From Astragalus membranaceus (Eukaryota; Streptophyta; Magnoliopsida; Fabales; Fabaceae), in contig CM076846.1 of the NCBI GenBank assembly GCA_039519185.1, forward strand, positions 68,102,614-68,166,613: 64,000 nucleotides of DNA, in the 5' to 3' direction. A program made the translations under genes and the position numbers. Every line of letters begins with the position of its first letter. Positions within the stretch are counted from its first letter, which is position 1. Shown here in pieces: positions 10,342-21,214 of this stretch. The notes under the pieces were generated by a model. That model was not told where the DNA came from and made no database searches. It saw nothing but the letters and a program-made list of their open reading frames with translations.

Positions 10342-12015
10342 ATGCCCAGAGATAGACCACCAGAATTTGATTGTGATCCAGAAATTGAGAGAAGATTTAG
10401 GAGATTGCTAAGACAACAAGACTGCAGAACAATGTCTCACCACAGTGAAAATGCCTCAGTAAGAGGAGGACCTAATTCACATCAACAACCTGAAGGTGGA
10501 CCAGATCACAGACAACAATTCATTCAAATGGGACCAATAGGTATGATTAATGATAGAGATAGACCTATGAGAGACTATGCTCAATATGACCAGCAGCACA
10601 TACAAACTAGTATTGCTAGACCTCAAATTGATGCTGTTCATTTTGAATTTAAACCTATGATGTTTCAAATGTTGCAAACAATTGGTCAATTTGGGGGATC
10701 TCCACATGAAGATCCCCATGAGCATTTAAAGCAATTCATAGAAGTTTGTAGTAACTTTATCATTCCTGGTATTAGTGAGGATGCATTTAGGCTTAAGTTA
10801 TTTCCATACTCTTTGAAAGATAGGGCTAAATCATGGCTAAATTCTATGGAGCCCAATTCTATTCATACATGGAATGAATTAGCTGAAAAATTCTTAAGCA
10901 AATATTTTCCTCCTTTTAAAAATGCTAGGATGAGACATGATATTACATCTTTTAGACAAAAAGAATTTGAATCATTGTTTGAAGCATGGGAAAGATGGAA
11001 AGAGCTTTTAAGAAAATGTCCACATCATGGTTTACCTGTCATTATACAAATGGAAACTTTTTACAATGGTCTAGAACCACAAACCAGAGTGATGCTTGAT
11101 GCATCAGCTGGTGGTGTTCTTTTGAATATGTCTTATAATGAAGCATGTGATTTTATTGACAAAATTGCTACAAATGGTTCAAGTTGGCCTACTGAGAGGG
11201 CAAGTGCTCAAAAGAGAACCTCTGGAGTACATGAGATTAATGATATATCAGCCCTATCTGCTCAAGTAGCCACTTTAACCAATCTGATCAAACAGTGCAC
11301 TAGTGCACCTACATCTAGTGTAGCAACACCTAAAGAAAACACTGCAGCAGCTATAGAACAAGCCCCTCCAGGAACTACAAGTTGTGTGTATTGTGGAGGA
11401 GGCCATCTATATGAAGAATGTCCTAGCAACCCTGTCTCTGTCAATTATGTAGGTTACAATAAAAATAACAACCCTTACTCTAATACCTACAATCCAGGAT
11501 GGAAGAACCACCCAAATTTTAGGTGGAACAATTCTAATGCACCTGCACAAAGTGCACCTGCACCAAGTACTCCTCCTGGATTCCTACCTCAAAGCCAACA
11601 AAGATCAAACCCACCTGCCAGTGCCAATTCTCTAGAAGAATTGCTTAGATCATTCATTAGTGAAACTAGAACTGCTAGGCAAGCTCATGATATATCAATT
11701 AAGAACCTAGAGAACCAAGTAGGGCAATTAGCAACTGCTTTGCAGCAAAGACCAGCAGGTACTTTGCCATCAAACACAGAAGCTTCACCCTCACAAAGGC
11801 AAGGTAAGGAGCAGGTCAAAGCCATATCTTTGAGAAGTGGCAAGGATCTAACAGAACCATATGAGCTTGAAGATACAGAGAAGGGAGAAAAAAATAAAAA
11901 TGAAAAAAATTCTCAAGATGCAAAAACACCTGGTGTTCCTACATCTCCTACTCCAAGGTTAGTACCAGAATACCCTCCTCCTCCTTTTCCTCAAAGATTG
12001 AAAAAAAATACATGA
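10342..12015 (+). pseudogene. Athila-A gag (557 codons, then frameshift)
   Basis: Starts MPRDRPPEFDCDPEIERRF. The capsid core includes EFKPMMFQMLQTIGQFGG, SLKDRAKSWLNS, WNELAEKFLSKYFPP and METFYNGLEPQTR, followed by a CCHC knuckle (CVYCGGGHLYEEC) and a low-complexity Ala/Pro/Asn linker. Role in the family: structural capsid protein and RNA packaging. The frame ends at TGA 12013-12015 immediately after a run of eight A (12001-12008). Comparison with Athila-B (RLRKAQEDKQFNKF) shows the ancestral frame continued into protease, so one extra A is the likely lesion. A second lesion is TAA at 12152-12154 where Athila-B has Glu. Confidence 0.92.
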
Positions 12016-12169
12016 GGAGAAGCAATTCAGTAAATTTTTAGATGTTTTAAAACAATTGCATATCAATGTTCCCTTGATAGAAGCACTTCAACAAATGCCA
12101 AACTATGCCAAATTCATGAAAGATGTGCTTTCTAAAAGGAGAAGATTAGGGTAATTTGAAACTGTTGTT
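12016..12169 (+). pseudogene. Athila-A gag/protease linker with two lesions
   Basis: Coding similarity to Athila-B continues here in the shifted frame (FLDVLKQLHINVPL, QQMPNYAKFM), ending at in-frame TAA 12152-12154 (RRRLG then stop). Downstream the same frame re-opens and leads into the protease at 12170. These are the only breaks I find in gag-pol of this copy. Confidence 0.8.
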
Positions 12170-15100
12170 ATGTCAAAAGAATGTAGTCTGATTTTAATAA
12201 ACAAAATTCCAAGGAAGCTAAAGGATCCAGGTAGCTTTACAATCCCTTTTTCAATAGGTAAGTACTATACAGGAAGAGCATTATGTGATTTAGGTGCAAG
12301 CATCAATTTGATGCCCAAATCTATCTTCACAAAGCTAGGGATTGGAAATGCTAAACCTACCACATTGACACTATCTTTGGCAGATAGATCAATTGCATAT
12401 CCAGAAGGAATTATTGAGGATATATTGGTGCAAGTTGACAAATTTGTGTTTCCTGCAGATTTTGTTATACTTGATTTCACTACAGATGAAGAAGTGCCAG
12501 TCATACTTGGAAGACCATTCTTGGCAACAGGGAAAACACTGATAGATGTGCAAAGAGGAGAGCTAACCATGAGAGTGAATGATCAAGAAGTAAAATTCAA
12601 TGTCTTGAATGCTTTGAAGTATCCTGCAGAGGAGAGTGAAGAGTGTTCATCAATCTCACTTGATCATTTGGTAGAGAAGCAGTTCCACAAGCAGTATGAT
12701 CACCTTGCCAATGCACTAGCACCTGATGTTTCTGCATTGCCTGCTGAGGAATTTATTGAAGAAAGCATATTGCCCAAGGAACAAGCTACACCTAAGGTAT
12801 GGGCTAGAACTTATGAATCTCTTAATTTAGAAGATCCCAACCTTAAAGAAAATGTACCTTCTGTTGAACAACCTCCTAAGCTAGAATTGAAAGAACTACC
12901 TAAGCATTTAAAATATGTTTTTCTAGGTGAGAATGATACTCTTCCTGTAATCATAGCATCTGATCTATCTTTAGAACAAGAGCTTGATTTAATTAACACC
13001 TTGAGAAAACATAGAAAAGCTATAGGTTGGCAAATGTCTGACATTAAAGGGATTAGCCCCTCAACATGCATGCATAGGATAATTTTAGAAGAAAATTCTA
13101 AAAATAGCATAGAAGGGCAAAGAAGATTAAATCCAATAATGAAAGAGGTTGTTAAGAAGGAAATAATTAAATGGCTAGATGCTGGTATTATCTACCCTAT
13201 TTCAGATAGTGCATGGGTTAGTCCTGTGCAATGTGTTCCTAAAAAGGGTGGAGTCACAGTTGTAGCCAATGAAAATAATGAATTAATCCCAACCAGAACT
13301 GTAACAGGGTGGAGAATCTGTATGGATTACACAAAACTCAATAAGGCCACTAAGAAAGATCATTTCCCCTTACCCTTTATAGATCAAATGTTAGATAGGT
13401 TAGCAGGAAAGGAATTCTATTGTTTCTTAGATGGTTATTCAGGATACAATCAAATAGCAATTAAACCTAAGGATCAACAGAAAACCACCTTTACTTGTCC
13501 TTATGGCACTTTTGCCTTTAGAAGGATGCCTTTTGGACTTTGTAATGCTCCTGCTACCTTTCAAAGATGCATGATGTCAATCTTTTCTGACTTCATTGAG
13601 CAATCAATGGAAGTCTTCATGGATGACTTTTCTGTTTTTGGAGAAACATTCTCATTGTGTCTTTCAAACTTAGAAGAAATTCTTCAAAGATGTGAAGACA
13701 CTAACCTAGTGCTTAATTGGGAAAAATGTCATTTCATGGTAAAAGAAGGCATTGTGCTTGGTCATAAAATATCTAAAAAAGGTCTTGAAGTGGATAGGGC
13801 AAAGATAGAGGTAATTGAGAAACTACCACCTCCATCAACAATCAAAGGGATTAGAAGTTTTTTAGGTCATGCAGGATTCTATAGGAGATTTATCAAAGAC
13901 TTTTCAAAAGTTTCAAAACCATTATGTGTGCTCTTGCAACATGATGTGCATTTTAACTTTGATGAAACTTGTATAGAATCATTTCAAAAATTAAAAAAAG
14001 CTTTAGTTACAGCACCAGTTGTAGTCACTCCTGACTGGAGTAAACCTTTTGAGCTTATGTGTGATGCTAGTGACTTTGCAGTAGGAGCAGTCCTAGGGCA
14101 AAGGTATAACAAAGTATTTCATACCATATACTATGCTAGCAAAACACTCATTGAAGCTCAAATGAACTACACTGTAACAGAAAAAGAACTATTAGCAGTG
14201 GTTTTTGCTTTTGAAAAATTTAGATCATACTTGGTTGGCACCAAAGTAATTGTGTACACTGACCATTCTGCCATCAAGTATCTGATTTCTAAAAAAGATG
14301 CAAAACCTAGGCTAATAAGATGGGTTCTTCTACTTCAAGAATTTGATCTTGAAATAAGAGATAAGAAAGGAGTAGAGAACCAAGTGGCTGATCATCTCTC
14401 TAGACTTGAAAGTAATAATGCAGGTACAATTGAAGAAATCAAGGAAAGTTTCCCTGATGAGAAATTACTAGCAATTACCATGAATGCAGCCAGTGTTTCT
14501 GCACTCAGTGTGGCCACACCTCATGCTTCAACACCATGGTATGCAGACATAGTAAACTTCCTTGTAAGCAAAATTGTACCATGTGACATGAACTATCAAC
14601 AGAAAAGAAAGTTCTTCCACATAGTAAAACAATACTATTGGGATGACCCTTACCTATTCAAGATATGTCCTGATCAAATCATGAGAAAGTGCATTCCTGA
14701 AGAAGAACAGCAAGCAGTGCTCCTGCATTGTCATGCTGCACCATATGGAGGTCACTTTGGAAGCCAAAGAACAGCAGCTAAGGTACTTCAATCAGGTTAT
14801 TTCTGGCCTACTCTATTTAAAGATACTTATTATATGGTCAAAACCTGTGATAAATGTCAAAGAAGTGGTAATATATCTAATAGACATGAAATGCCTAGGA
14901 CTAATATTCTAGAAATAGAACTTTTTGATGTTTGGGGCATGGATTTCATGGGTCCTTTTCCATCTTCTTTTGGCAATGAATACATTTTAGTGGCTGTAGA
15001 CTATGTGTCTAAATGGGTTGAGGCTGTAGCACTGCCAAATAATGATGCTAAATCTGTTAGCAAATTTCTCCAAAGAAATATTTTTTCAAGATTTGGCACT

Positions 15101-15820
15101 CCAAGAGCAATCATCAATGATGAAGGCTCACATTTTTGCAACAAACTTATTGAAAATCTTCTTGCAAAATATGGAGTGAAACATAAGATTGCTACTGCCT
15201 ATCACCCACAAACAAGTGGACAAGCTGAACTTTCAAATAGGGAAATAAAAAGAATGCTTGAGAAAATGGTTGGACCAAATAGAAAAGATTGGTCCTTACA
15301 CTTAGATGAAGCATTATGGGCATATAGGACTGCATTTAAAACTCAATTAGGAATGTCCCCCTATAAGTTAGTTTATGGCAAGCCATGTCATCTCCCTGTT
15401 GAATTAGAGAACAAGTCATATTGGGCTATCAAAAAGTTGAATTTTGATCTCAAAAAGGCAGGAGAGCAAAGGTTTTTTGAGCTAGATGAATTAGAAGAAT
15501 TTAGGCATTTCTCCTATGAGAATGCAGAAATTTATAAAGCTAAAACCAAAGTATGGCATGACAAGAAAATCCAAAGGAGAGAACTTAAAGAAGGAGGAAT
15601 GGTTCTGTTGTACAATTCTAGGTTGAAACTCTTCCCTGGAAAACTGAGTTCAAGATGGTCAGGACCATTCAAATTAGTTAAAATCTACCCCCATGGTGCA
15701 GTTGATCTATATGATGTGACCACTGATACCACTTTCAAAGTAAATGGACAAAGAGTGAAAATGTACTATGGAGAGCATGTAGAGAGAGACAAGATCACCA
15801 CTCACTTTGCAAAACCTTAG
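12170..15820 (+). CDS. Athila-A pol: protease, reverse transcriptase, RNase H, integrase (1216 aa)
   Basis: Order as in Ty3 elements. Aspartic protease: CDLGASINLMP (Asp40). Reverse transcriptase: WRICMDYTKLNKAT, LDGYSGYNQI, MPFGLCNAPATF and the catalytic VFMDDFSVFG (Asp485, Asp486). RNase H: CDASDFAVGAVLGQ (Asp632), YTVTEKELLAVVFAF, YTDHSAIKYL. Integrase: H2C2 zinc region HCHAAPYGGHFG...CDKCQRSG, then the core with Asp925 (WGMDFMG), Asp984 (NDEGSHFCN) and Glu1020 (SGQAELSNRE), a DD35E spacing. The C-terminus has KLFPGKLSSRWSGPF. All key catalytic residues are present and the frame is unbroken from 12170 to the TAG at 15818-15820. The listed start is only where the frame re-opens after the stop at 12152; in an intact element it would be part of a gag-pol polyprotein. 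Confidence 0.95.
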   Translation: MSKECSLILINKIPRKLKDPGSFTIPFSIGKYYTGRALCDLGASINLMPKSIFTKLGIGNAKPTTLTLSLADRSIAYPEGIIEDILVQVDKFVFPADFVILDFTTDEEVPVILGRPFLATGKTLIDVQRGELTMRVNDQEVKFNVLNALKYPAEESEECSSISLDHLVEKQFHKQYDHLANALAPDVSALPAEEFIEESILPKEQATPKVWARTYESLNLEDPNLKENVPSVEQPPKLELKELPKHLKYVFLGENDTLPVIIASDLSLEQELDLINTLRKHRKAIGWQMSDIKGISPSTCMHRIILEENSKNSIEGQRRLNPIMKEVVKKEIIKWLDAGIIYPISDSAWVSPVQCVPKKGGVTVVANENNELIPTRTVTGWRICMDYTKLNKATKKDHFPLPFIDQMLDRLAGKEFYCFLDGYSGYNQIAIKPKDQQKTTFTCPYGTFAFRRMPFGLCNAPATFQRCMMSIFSDFIEQSMEVFMDDFSVFGETFSLCLSNLEEILQRCEDTNLVLNWEKCHFMVKEGIVLGHKISKKGLEVDRAKIEVIEKLPPPSTIKGIRSFLGHAGFYRRFIKDFSKVSKPLCVLLQHDVHFNFDETCIESFQKLKKALVTAPVVVTPDWSKPFELMCDASDFAVGAVLGQRYNKVFHTIYYASKTLIEAQMNYTVTEKELLAVVFAFEKFRSYLVGTKVIVYTDHSAIKYLISKKDAKPRLIRWVLLLQEFDLEIRDKKGVENQVADHLSRLESNNAGTIEEIKESFPDEKLLAITMNAASVSALSVATPHASTPWYADIVNFLVSKIVPCDMNYQQKRKFFHIVKQYYWDDPYLFKICPDQIMRKCIPEEEQQAVLLHCHAAPYGGHFGSQRTAAKVLQSGYFWPTLFKDTYYMVKTCDKCQRSGNISNRHEMPRTNILEIELFDVWGMDFMGPFPSSFGNEYILVAVDYVSKWVEAVALPNNDAKSVSKFLQRNIFSRFGTPRAIINDEGSHFCNKLIENLLAKYGVKHKIATAYHPQTSGQAELSNREIKRMLEKMVGPNRKDWSLHLDEALWAYRTAFKTQLGMSPYKLVYGKPCHLPVELENKSYWAIKKLNFDLKKAGEQRFFELDELEEFRHFSYENAEIYKAKTKVWHDKKIQRRELKEGGMVLLYNSRLKLFPGKLSSRWSGPFKLVKIYPHGAVDLYDVTTDTTFKVNGQRVKMYYGEHVERDKITTHFAKP

Positions 15821-16293
15821 ACCAAGGGACAAGTCAGGCTGTAAGACTCTTAAAACAAGCGCTTGAGGGAGGCAACCCATCACTATATAGTTAATATTAT
15901 TATTTTGTGCAATTTCATGTTTTGTTATTTTGCAGTAAAAACAGGACAACAGAGTAGCCAGTGTTTCCACACTTGGTGTTTCCACACTTGATGCAGCCAC
16001 ACTGCCTACTCTGGTGTTAGAAAAATTTAGAAGAAAACTGTTCACTTGACAAATCATCAACTTAGTGGAATCATCTCTGATCAAGGGTTAGAAAGTGGCG
16101 TGTTAAGTCTAAATTTCCACGTGTTGGCTTGCATGTTAGGCCACATAACCTAACGACTATAAACCTCAACTACCAATCCCACTAACCCTTTCACATACCC
16201 TAAGTTTCAATTCTTTTCGTCCCTCTCACAAAACTGATCAAAATCCTCTCCACTCACAAACAGTTTTTCAGTCTCAAACGCTCAAAATCATAA
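15821..16293 (+). other. Athila-A spacer between pol and third ORF
   Basis: Non-coding. Holds AGTGTTTCCACACT at 15960-15973, then GGTGTTTCCACACTT and CAGCCACACTG, that is, a cluster of the element's inverted-repeat motif. It corresponds to 826-1348 of Athila-B, where the other motif family stands. Confidence 0.65.
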
Positions 16294-17049
16294 ATGGCTA
16301 AGAAACAAGCTGCCTCTAAGAACACGGGGAAAGCATCTGGTGTGGAAACTCATGCGAAAAAGGGAAAATCAGGAGCACTAGCATCAATGGAAGCAATCCC
16401 TGGATGTGAGCACTTTTGGAACATGAAGTTCCTGCCTGAGCGTGGTTTCAACTTCGCAAAGGCTCATCATTCATTCCTCTCCACTGTCAACAACTTGCAT
16501 TGGGAAAGATTTGTTCAAACCCGAGCCTACTACTTGGAGCAATTGGTGCGAGAATTCTACTCAGGAATTCAGAATAACAGAGGAGGTACTGTATTTTTCT
16601 CCAAGGTTAGAGGTAAGAAAGTTTTCTTTGACCTTGCTAGAATCAATAAGCACTATGATCTCACATACACTGGTAATGCATTTAAAGTAAAACTAGAGAC
16701 TTATGGAAAGAAGCAAATGACTAAAATCAAAGAAAGAGTAGCAATAGAAGGATCTCAGTGGGAGAAATTCACAAATACTGAATTCAAACTTAAAACTGGT
16801 GATTTAATCCCTGAACTTGGTAGCTGGCATTTATTCATTGATACATCAATTCTCCATACTTCACACACTTCTACATTATCTAAAGATAGGTTGATTCTTA
16901 TTGATTCAATCCTATGTGAGGATAATGTAGACATAGGGAAATTGATAGCTAGAGAAATTGTAGAATGTCAAGCCAAGGAATCTGGATTCTTATATTTCCC
17001 ATGCTTAATCACTGAACTGTGTCAAAAGCAAGGAGTTGTTGCTACTGAT
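16294..17049 (+). pseudogene. Athila-A third ORF, 5' part (252 codons), split by a solo LTR
   Basis: Starts MAKKQAASKNTGKASG, then FWNMKFLPERGFNFAKAHHSF, QLVREFYSGIQ, KVFFDLARINKHYDL, GSWHLFIDTSILHTSHT and LYFPCLITELC: the 'putative plant transposon protein' domain of Athila-type elements. Function unknown; I see no signal peptide. At 17049/17050 a solo LTR enters after the target CTGAT. Codons past 17050 in the open frame are LTR sequence. Reading resumes in the same phase at 19796, so before the insertion this was one ORF. Confidence 0.85.
17045..17049. repeat. Target site duplication CTGAT, left copy
   Basis: CTGAT precedes TGTAACACCC (17050) and recurs at 19791-19795 after GGATGTTACA, flanking the solo LTR exactly. 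Confidence 0.93.
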
Positions 17050-19790
17050 TGTAACACCCAGGTATTTTCATCGAGTAAAAATACCCAAGTCGTCCATTCC
17101 TAAAACATCAGAGATATATTTCCTGTTTAAATACTGAACATCACTATAAAATTTTCACTGAATAGCAACAGAACAGTCTTAAACATAAATAAGACCATAA
17201 ACCATCAGTGAAATACAGTGTTCAATATCGCACAAGAAAGCGGAAATAAATACATAACTTTTACAACAGTTAAAGTCATAATGCCGTGATACATAACTAA
17301 CAAGGGAAAACATAACTTAAGCATAAAAGCTAAGTCTTCAGCAACCATCCGAGTACCACCTACTCGTGCCTCTTGGATCTCCACTTTCCCTGTTTATCTG
17401 TAAAACCACAACATATAAACAATGAGATACAATCTCAGTGAGTTCTACCGAGACCCCTACTAACACTCGCGGTTCAATTATGAATCGTTCAATTATGAAT
17501 CCTATTTAACTTAACACGACACCGACTGCAATCCAGTGCTAAATCCCGGTGTATCGTATTATAGGACTTTCTTTCATTCGTGGTTTAATTTATAACCACG
17601 TGCATTTTAATTCAACACGACACCGACTGCAATCCAGTGCTAAATCCCGGTGAACGTGTTGTGACTCAGTACGGCACCGACTGCAATCCTGTGCTAAATC
17701 CCGGTGAACCGTACAGTACGACACCGACTGCAATCCAGTGCTAAATCCCGGTGTATCGTACGACAAGACTTTCAACATAACACCGACTGCAATCCAGTGC
17801 TAAATTCCGGTGAACGTGTTGTGACTCAGTACGGCACCGACTGCAATCCTGTGCTAAATCCCGGTGAACCGTACAGTACGACACCGACTGCAATCCAGTG
17901 CTAAATCCCGGTGTATCGTACGACAAGACTTTCAACATAACACCGACTGCAATCCAGTGCTAAATCCCGGTGAACCCCAATACCAATAGTGTTTCCTAAC
18001 GGCACGGAGCCTAGGGTAAGGGTTCATGACTACCCCGCCTAGTATGTCAACATGGGTCGTCACCCAAACTCGATATAATATATATATCTACAATAATATG
18101 AACATTTAGTTCATTTACATTCAGACAATAATTGAACGTAACACCCGCATCAGGCCGTTTCCCATAGTCGATATAATATATATATCGTGAATCGTAGACC
18201 GGTTTATTATTAATAAAACATATCCGCACACGAGTACTATTATTTCGGTTTATGGAAACAATTTATAACTTCAAAGCATTTTATAAACCCCTTTTTAATT
18301 ATACTCAAAATCATGGCATTATAAGCCTAATGTCATTGGAAAAGGGTTAGGAAAGGATTAGAAGAGGATTGGAATCGATCGGGATCGTTTCGGGCAAGTT
18401 TGGGAAATTTGGACAGAACACAGCGCACGGTTCGTGCGCCCATACGCACGGGTCGTGCGCCCTGTATTGCATTTTTGAAAACAGAAACCGAAAGATCCGC
18501 ACGATCCGTGCGCCTGAGACGCACAGGTCGTGCGCTTTTGACAGCATTGTATTTTATCCCGTTTTCGCAATTTTCGTCGTTCCGACCAATTCCGACACCT
18601 GTTCCAGTCCAGTCCTAACACCAAAATAGTACAAAAACATATCCAACGTCCTCACTCGATCAACCAATCCAATCAAAGACTCAACGCATTCGATTTTCAT
18701 CAAAATTCGACAAATTCAAAAATAACGGTTTTTGACTCAAAATCTTCCGAAATTAAATCACCAAAAATTCCATTTCAACACGACTCAACCCGAGACTCGT
18801 TCCGATTAATTCCTAACTCGAATCAGACGGTATTAAGAAATATTCCAGTCCAGCGAAAGCGATAAAACATTAAATCAATTAATTCGAAACGTAAAATCCT
18901 AAACGCGAGGAGAACTCACCCTTGACGCGTGATCCACGATCGAGCCGAAACCACCGAGTAACCACACGAACATTCCCCGCATAAACTTTCCGTTCCGACG
19001 ACGCTCAAATCCGCTCCCAAAGCTTTCCACTCTATCACGAAACCGCTTTTGACCGAAATACCGAATTCCTCGAAATCCTCCATGGACACTATTCATCATC
19101 CCTAACCTCCAAAGCTACTATTCACACATAAACCCAATTTTTGATTTTCAACCCCAAATCACCCAACTAGCTTCCAATCTTTCAATCGAACTTTAATACT
19201 CGAGCAATCCACCTTGGGTTCGTTCCTAATCGAGCTTAAACCTTCAAAACCAACCCAAAATCGGATTTCCCTCAAAACCTCCAAAACACAAAAATGGCTA
19301 AGTGAGAGAGAGTGAGTTGATCGTCATGAAATTGGTACCAAAACGAAGAGGAAGTAGCGCTGAACATTTTTCGTGTTGGACGGAAGTCGTTTCGGTGAAG
19401 TCTTCTCTCTCCCTCTTCTCTTCTCCCTCACGCCATTCTCTTCTTTTTCCTTCTCCTTTTCTCTCTTTTTCTCCTCTGTTTCTCGCCTCCTCTTTCCTTC
19501 TTCTCTTAATTCTTTTAATTAATTCTTTCTCCTCTTCACTCACACACACACACACACGTATACATATATATATTTATTTAATATATAAGTTGTAACGCGG
19601 TCAAATTACCATATTGATCGAAATCTCCTATTTCGATTCCAAAACTTCCTTGGTCCGTATTATCCGGTTAACGATCCGATGACAACAATTAAATAATTTT
19701 AGCACTCGATAAATTTACCAGTTAAGTACTAAATTGGTTTAATTGGGTTAACACCCAAATAATTCTACTAATTATTTTGAGGATGTTACA
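17050..19790 (-). mobile_element. Solo LTR (2741 bp, minus orientation) inserted in the Athila-A third ORF
   Basis: Both ends are inverted (TGTAACACCC...GGATGTTACA) and flanked by CTGAT. The sequence is the reverse complement of the LTR type at 60925-63284: shared ends, the GTAAAAATACC segment, the GGTTAACGATCCGATGACAAC block and the GA-rich leader with an (AC)n run near 19543. There is no internal region, so the element was reduced by LTR-LTR recombination. It contains an array of hairpin repeats (17520-17972) and a GC-rich GTGCGCC segment (18420-18540). Open frames at 19302-19595 and similar are low-complexity shadows. Confidence 0.92.
17520..17972 (-). repeat. Array of eight about 32-bp hairpin repeats in the solo LTR
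   Basis: Eight units begin CACCGACTGCAATCC and end AAATCCCGGTG; the ends CACCG and CGGTG are complementary, so each unit can fold into a stem-loop. Spacers alternate, and a larger block (about 17655-17815) is itself duplicated at about 17816-17970. The related LTR at 60925 has four analogous units at 62626-62825. Confidence 0.85.
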
Positions 19791-19795
19791 CTGAT

Positions 19796-21214
19796 CTAGA
19801 AAAAGTCTATAGAAAAACCCCTCCTAGTGGTCTGTCTGCTGAAGTTAAGGAAAGAGTGAGGTCAGTGAGAATTAGAAGTACTGTAGAGCAGGAAGTGTCT
19901 GAACACCTGATGCAGAAACTCCAAGCTGTCTGGAAATTTCAAAGAGAACAGCATGAATGGTTGAAATTAAAGTTGGATGACCCTGAAGCAGAACTAGAAT
20001 CCCCAATTTTTCCTAATTGGGTGATTGATGAGGAAGAAGAAGTGGAGGAGGAAGAAGAAGAAGTAACTGTTAAGAAAGAAAGGAAAGCAAAGAGAAAGAG
20101 AGATACTGAGAAAGAAAAGAAGGGAAAGAAACCAAGAGTGGAGGAAGAAATTGAAGAAGTGGGTGATGAAGATACTGAAGAAGATGAAGAGGCAAGGCAG
20201 GCTGTGAAGGATATTGAAAAGGATACAGAGGAGGATGAATCTGAGTCATTGGAAGTTAGTGACAGTGATGATGATGGCAGTGATGATATGGAAGCTAGTG
20301 CTAGAAGAAAGTATGAATTAAGGAAGAAATCTACAAATGAAGCCCAACCACCATCACCACCATCACAACAGCAATCAAACACCCCCTCACCACCATCACA
20401 AACCAACATTCCATCCCCCACCACCCACCATTCCCCCAGTCACACTTCAACACAAAAATCACCCACACCTCCACCAGAAAATACTCCCCAATCTGAAAAT
20501 CCAAAACAAGATGCACAAGCAGATACAACCATCCCATCCCAGAAATCACCCACCCTACCAACAGAACCTATTGAGCCAACTAACATTGTTTCTGAGAAAG
20601 TTCAAATGCAGGAACTCATTGAAGAGCCTGAGAAAGAGAAAGGCAAAGCAGGTTCAGAGATGAAGATGCAGGCAGATACTGTCAAGGAGTCTGTTAGTGT
20701 TCCCACACCAACTGCAGAAGCTTCAAAGAAATCAACAGTCATGGCAACTAGTCCTGCAGCAACAATCTCTGCAGTTCTGAAGGCCTTAGCAGAGAAGAAA
20801 CAGATGCTGGGATACACAAGAAGAACAATGAAGCCAGCTCCAACAAAGAAGATGTGGACAATGTCCTCTCTCTATGCTGAACAGGGTACAGGAGCAGAAA
20901 CTGGTGACAAGGCAACAAATAAAGAAACTGAAGAACAAACTGAGAAGGTAGCAGAGCAACAACCAGAGGGAATTGAGCAACAAACAGAACACACTCCAGT
21001 GCAGAGTGGTGTACCTACACCTGAAGTCCAAACAATGGCTACACCAGATGTTCCTGCAGAAGCTACACCTGAAGAGGCAGAAATGCCTGAGGCTACTGTA
21101 GATGATCCTGGTGTGCCTACCTCTGATGTGGCCACTGCTAAGAAGCCAAAGAAGACAAGAGCCAAGCATAGCCCTGCTGTGAGAGCCAGCCCCAGATTCC
21201 AAAACAAAGAGTAA
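19796..21214 (+). pseudogene. Athila-A third ORF, 3' part (472 codons plus stop)
   Basis: Resumes in phase with 16294-17049 after the solo LTR and its CTGAT. It begins LEKVYRKTPPSGLSAEVKER, with a helical segment VSEHLMQKLQAVWKFQREQ, a strongly acidic Glu/Asp block (about 20030-20290), a basic patch KRKRDTEKEKKGKKPR that could be a nuclear localisation signal, a Pro/Ser/Thr-rich region (20340-20600) and a tail ending TRAKHSPAVRASPRF before TAA 21212-21214. No transmembrane helix is seen, which argues against a true envelope protein. Several codon runs (20698, 21008, 21113) are variants of the GTGTGGCMACACC motif. Function unknown. Confidence 0.75.

Noticed and set aside
17520..17972. CRISPR-like regular repeats
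   Set aside because: About 32-bp units with spacers that are themselves duplicated, inside a plant LTR with target duplications; no cas genes and a eukaryotic context.
19298..19595. ORFs in the GA-rich part of the solo LTR
   Set aside because: Low-complexity Lys/Glu/Arg or Ser/Phe frames; the homologous tract at 61110-61430 behaves the same way.
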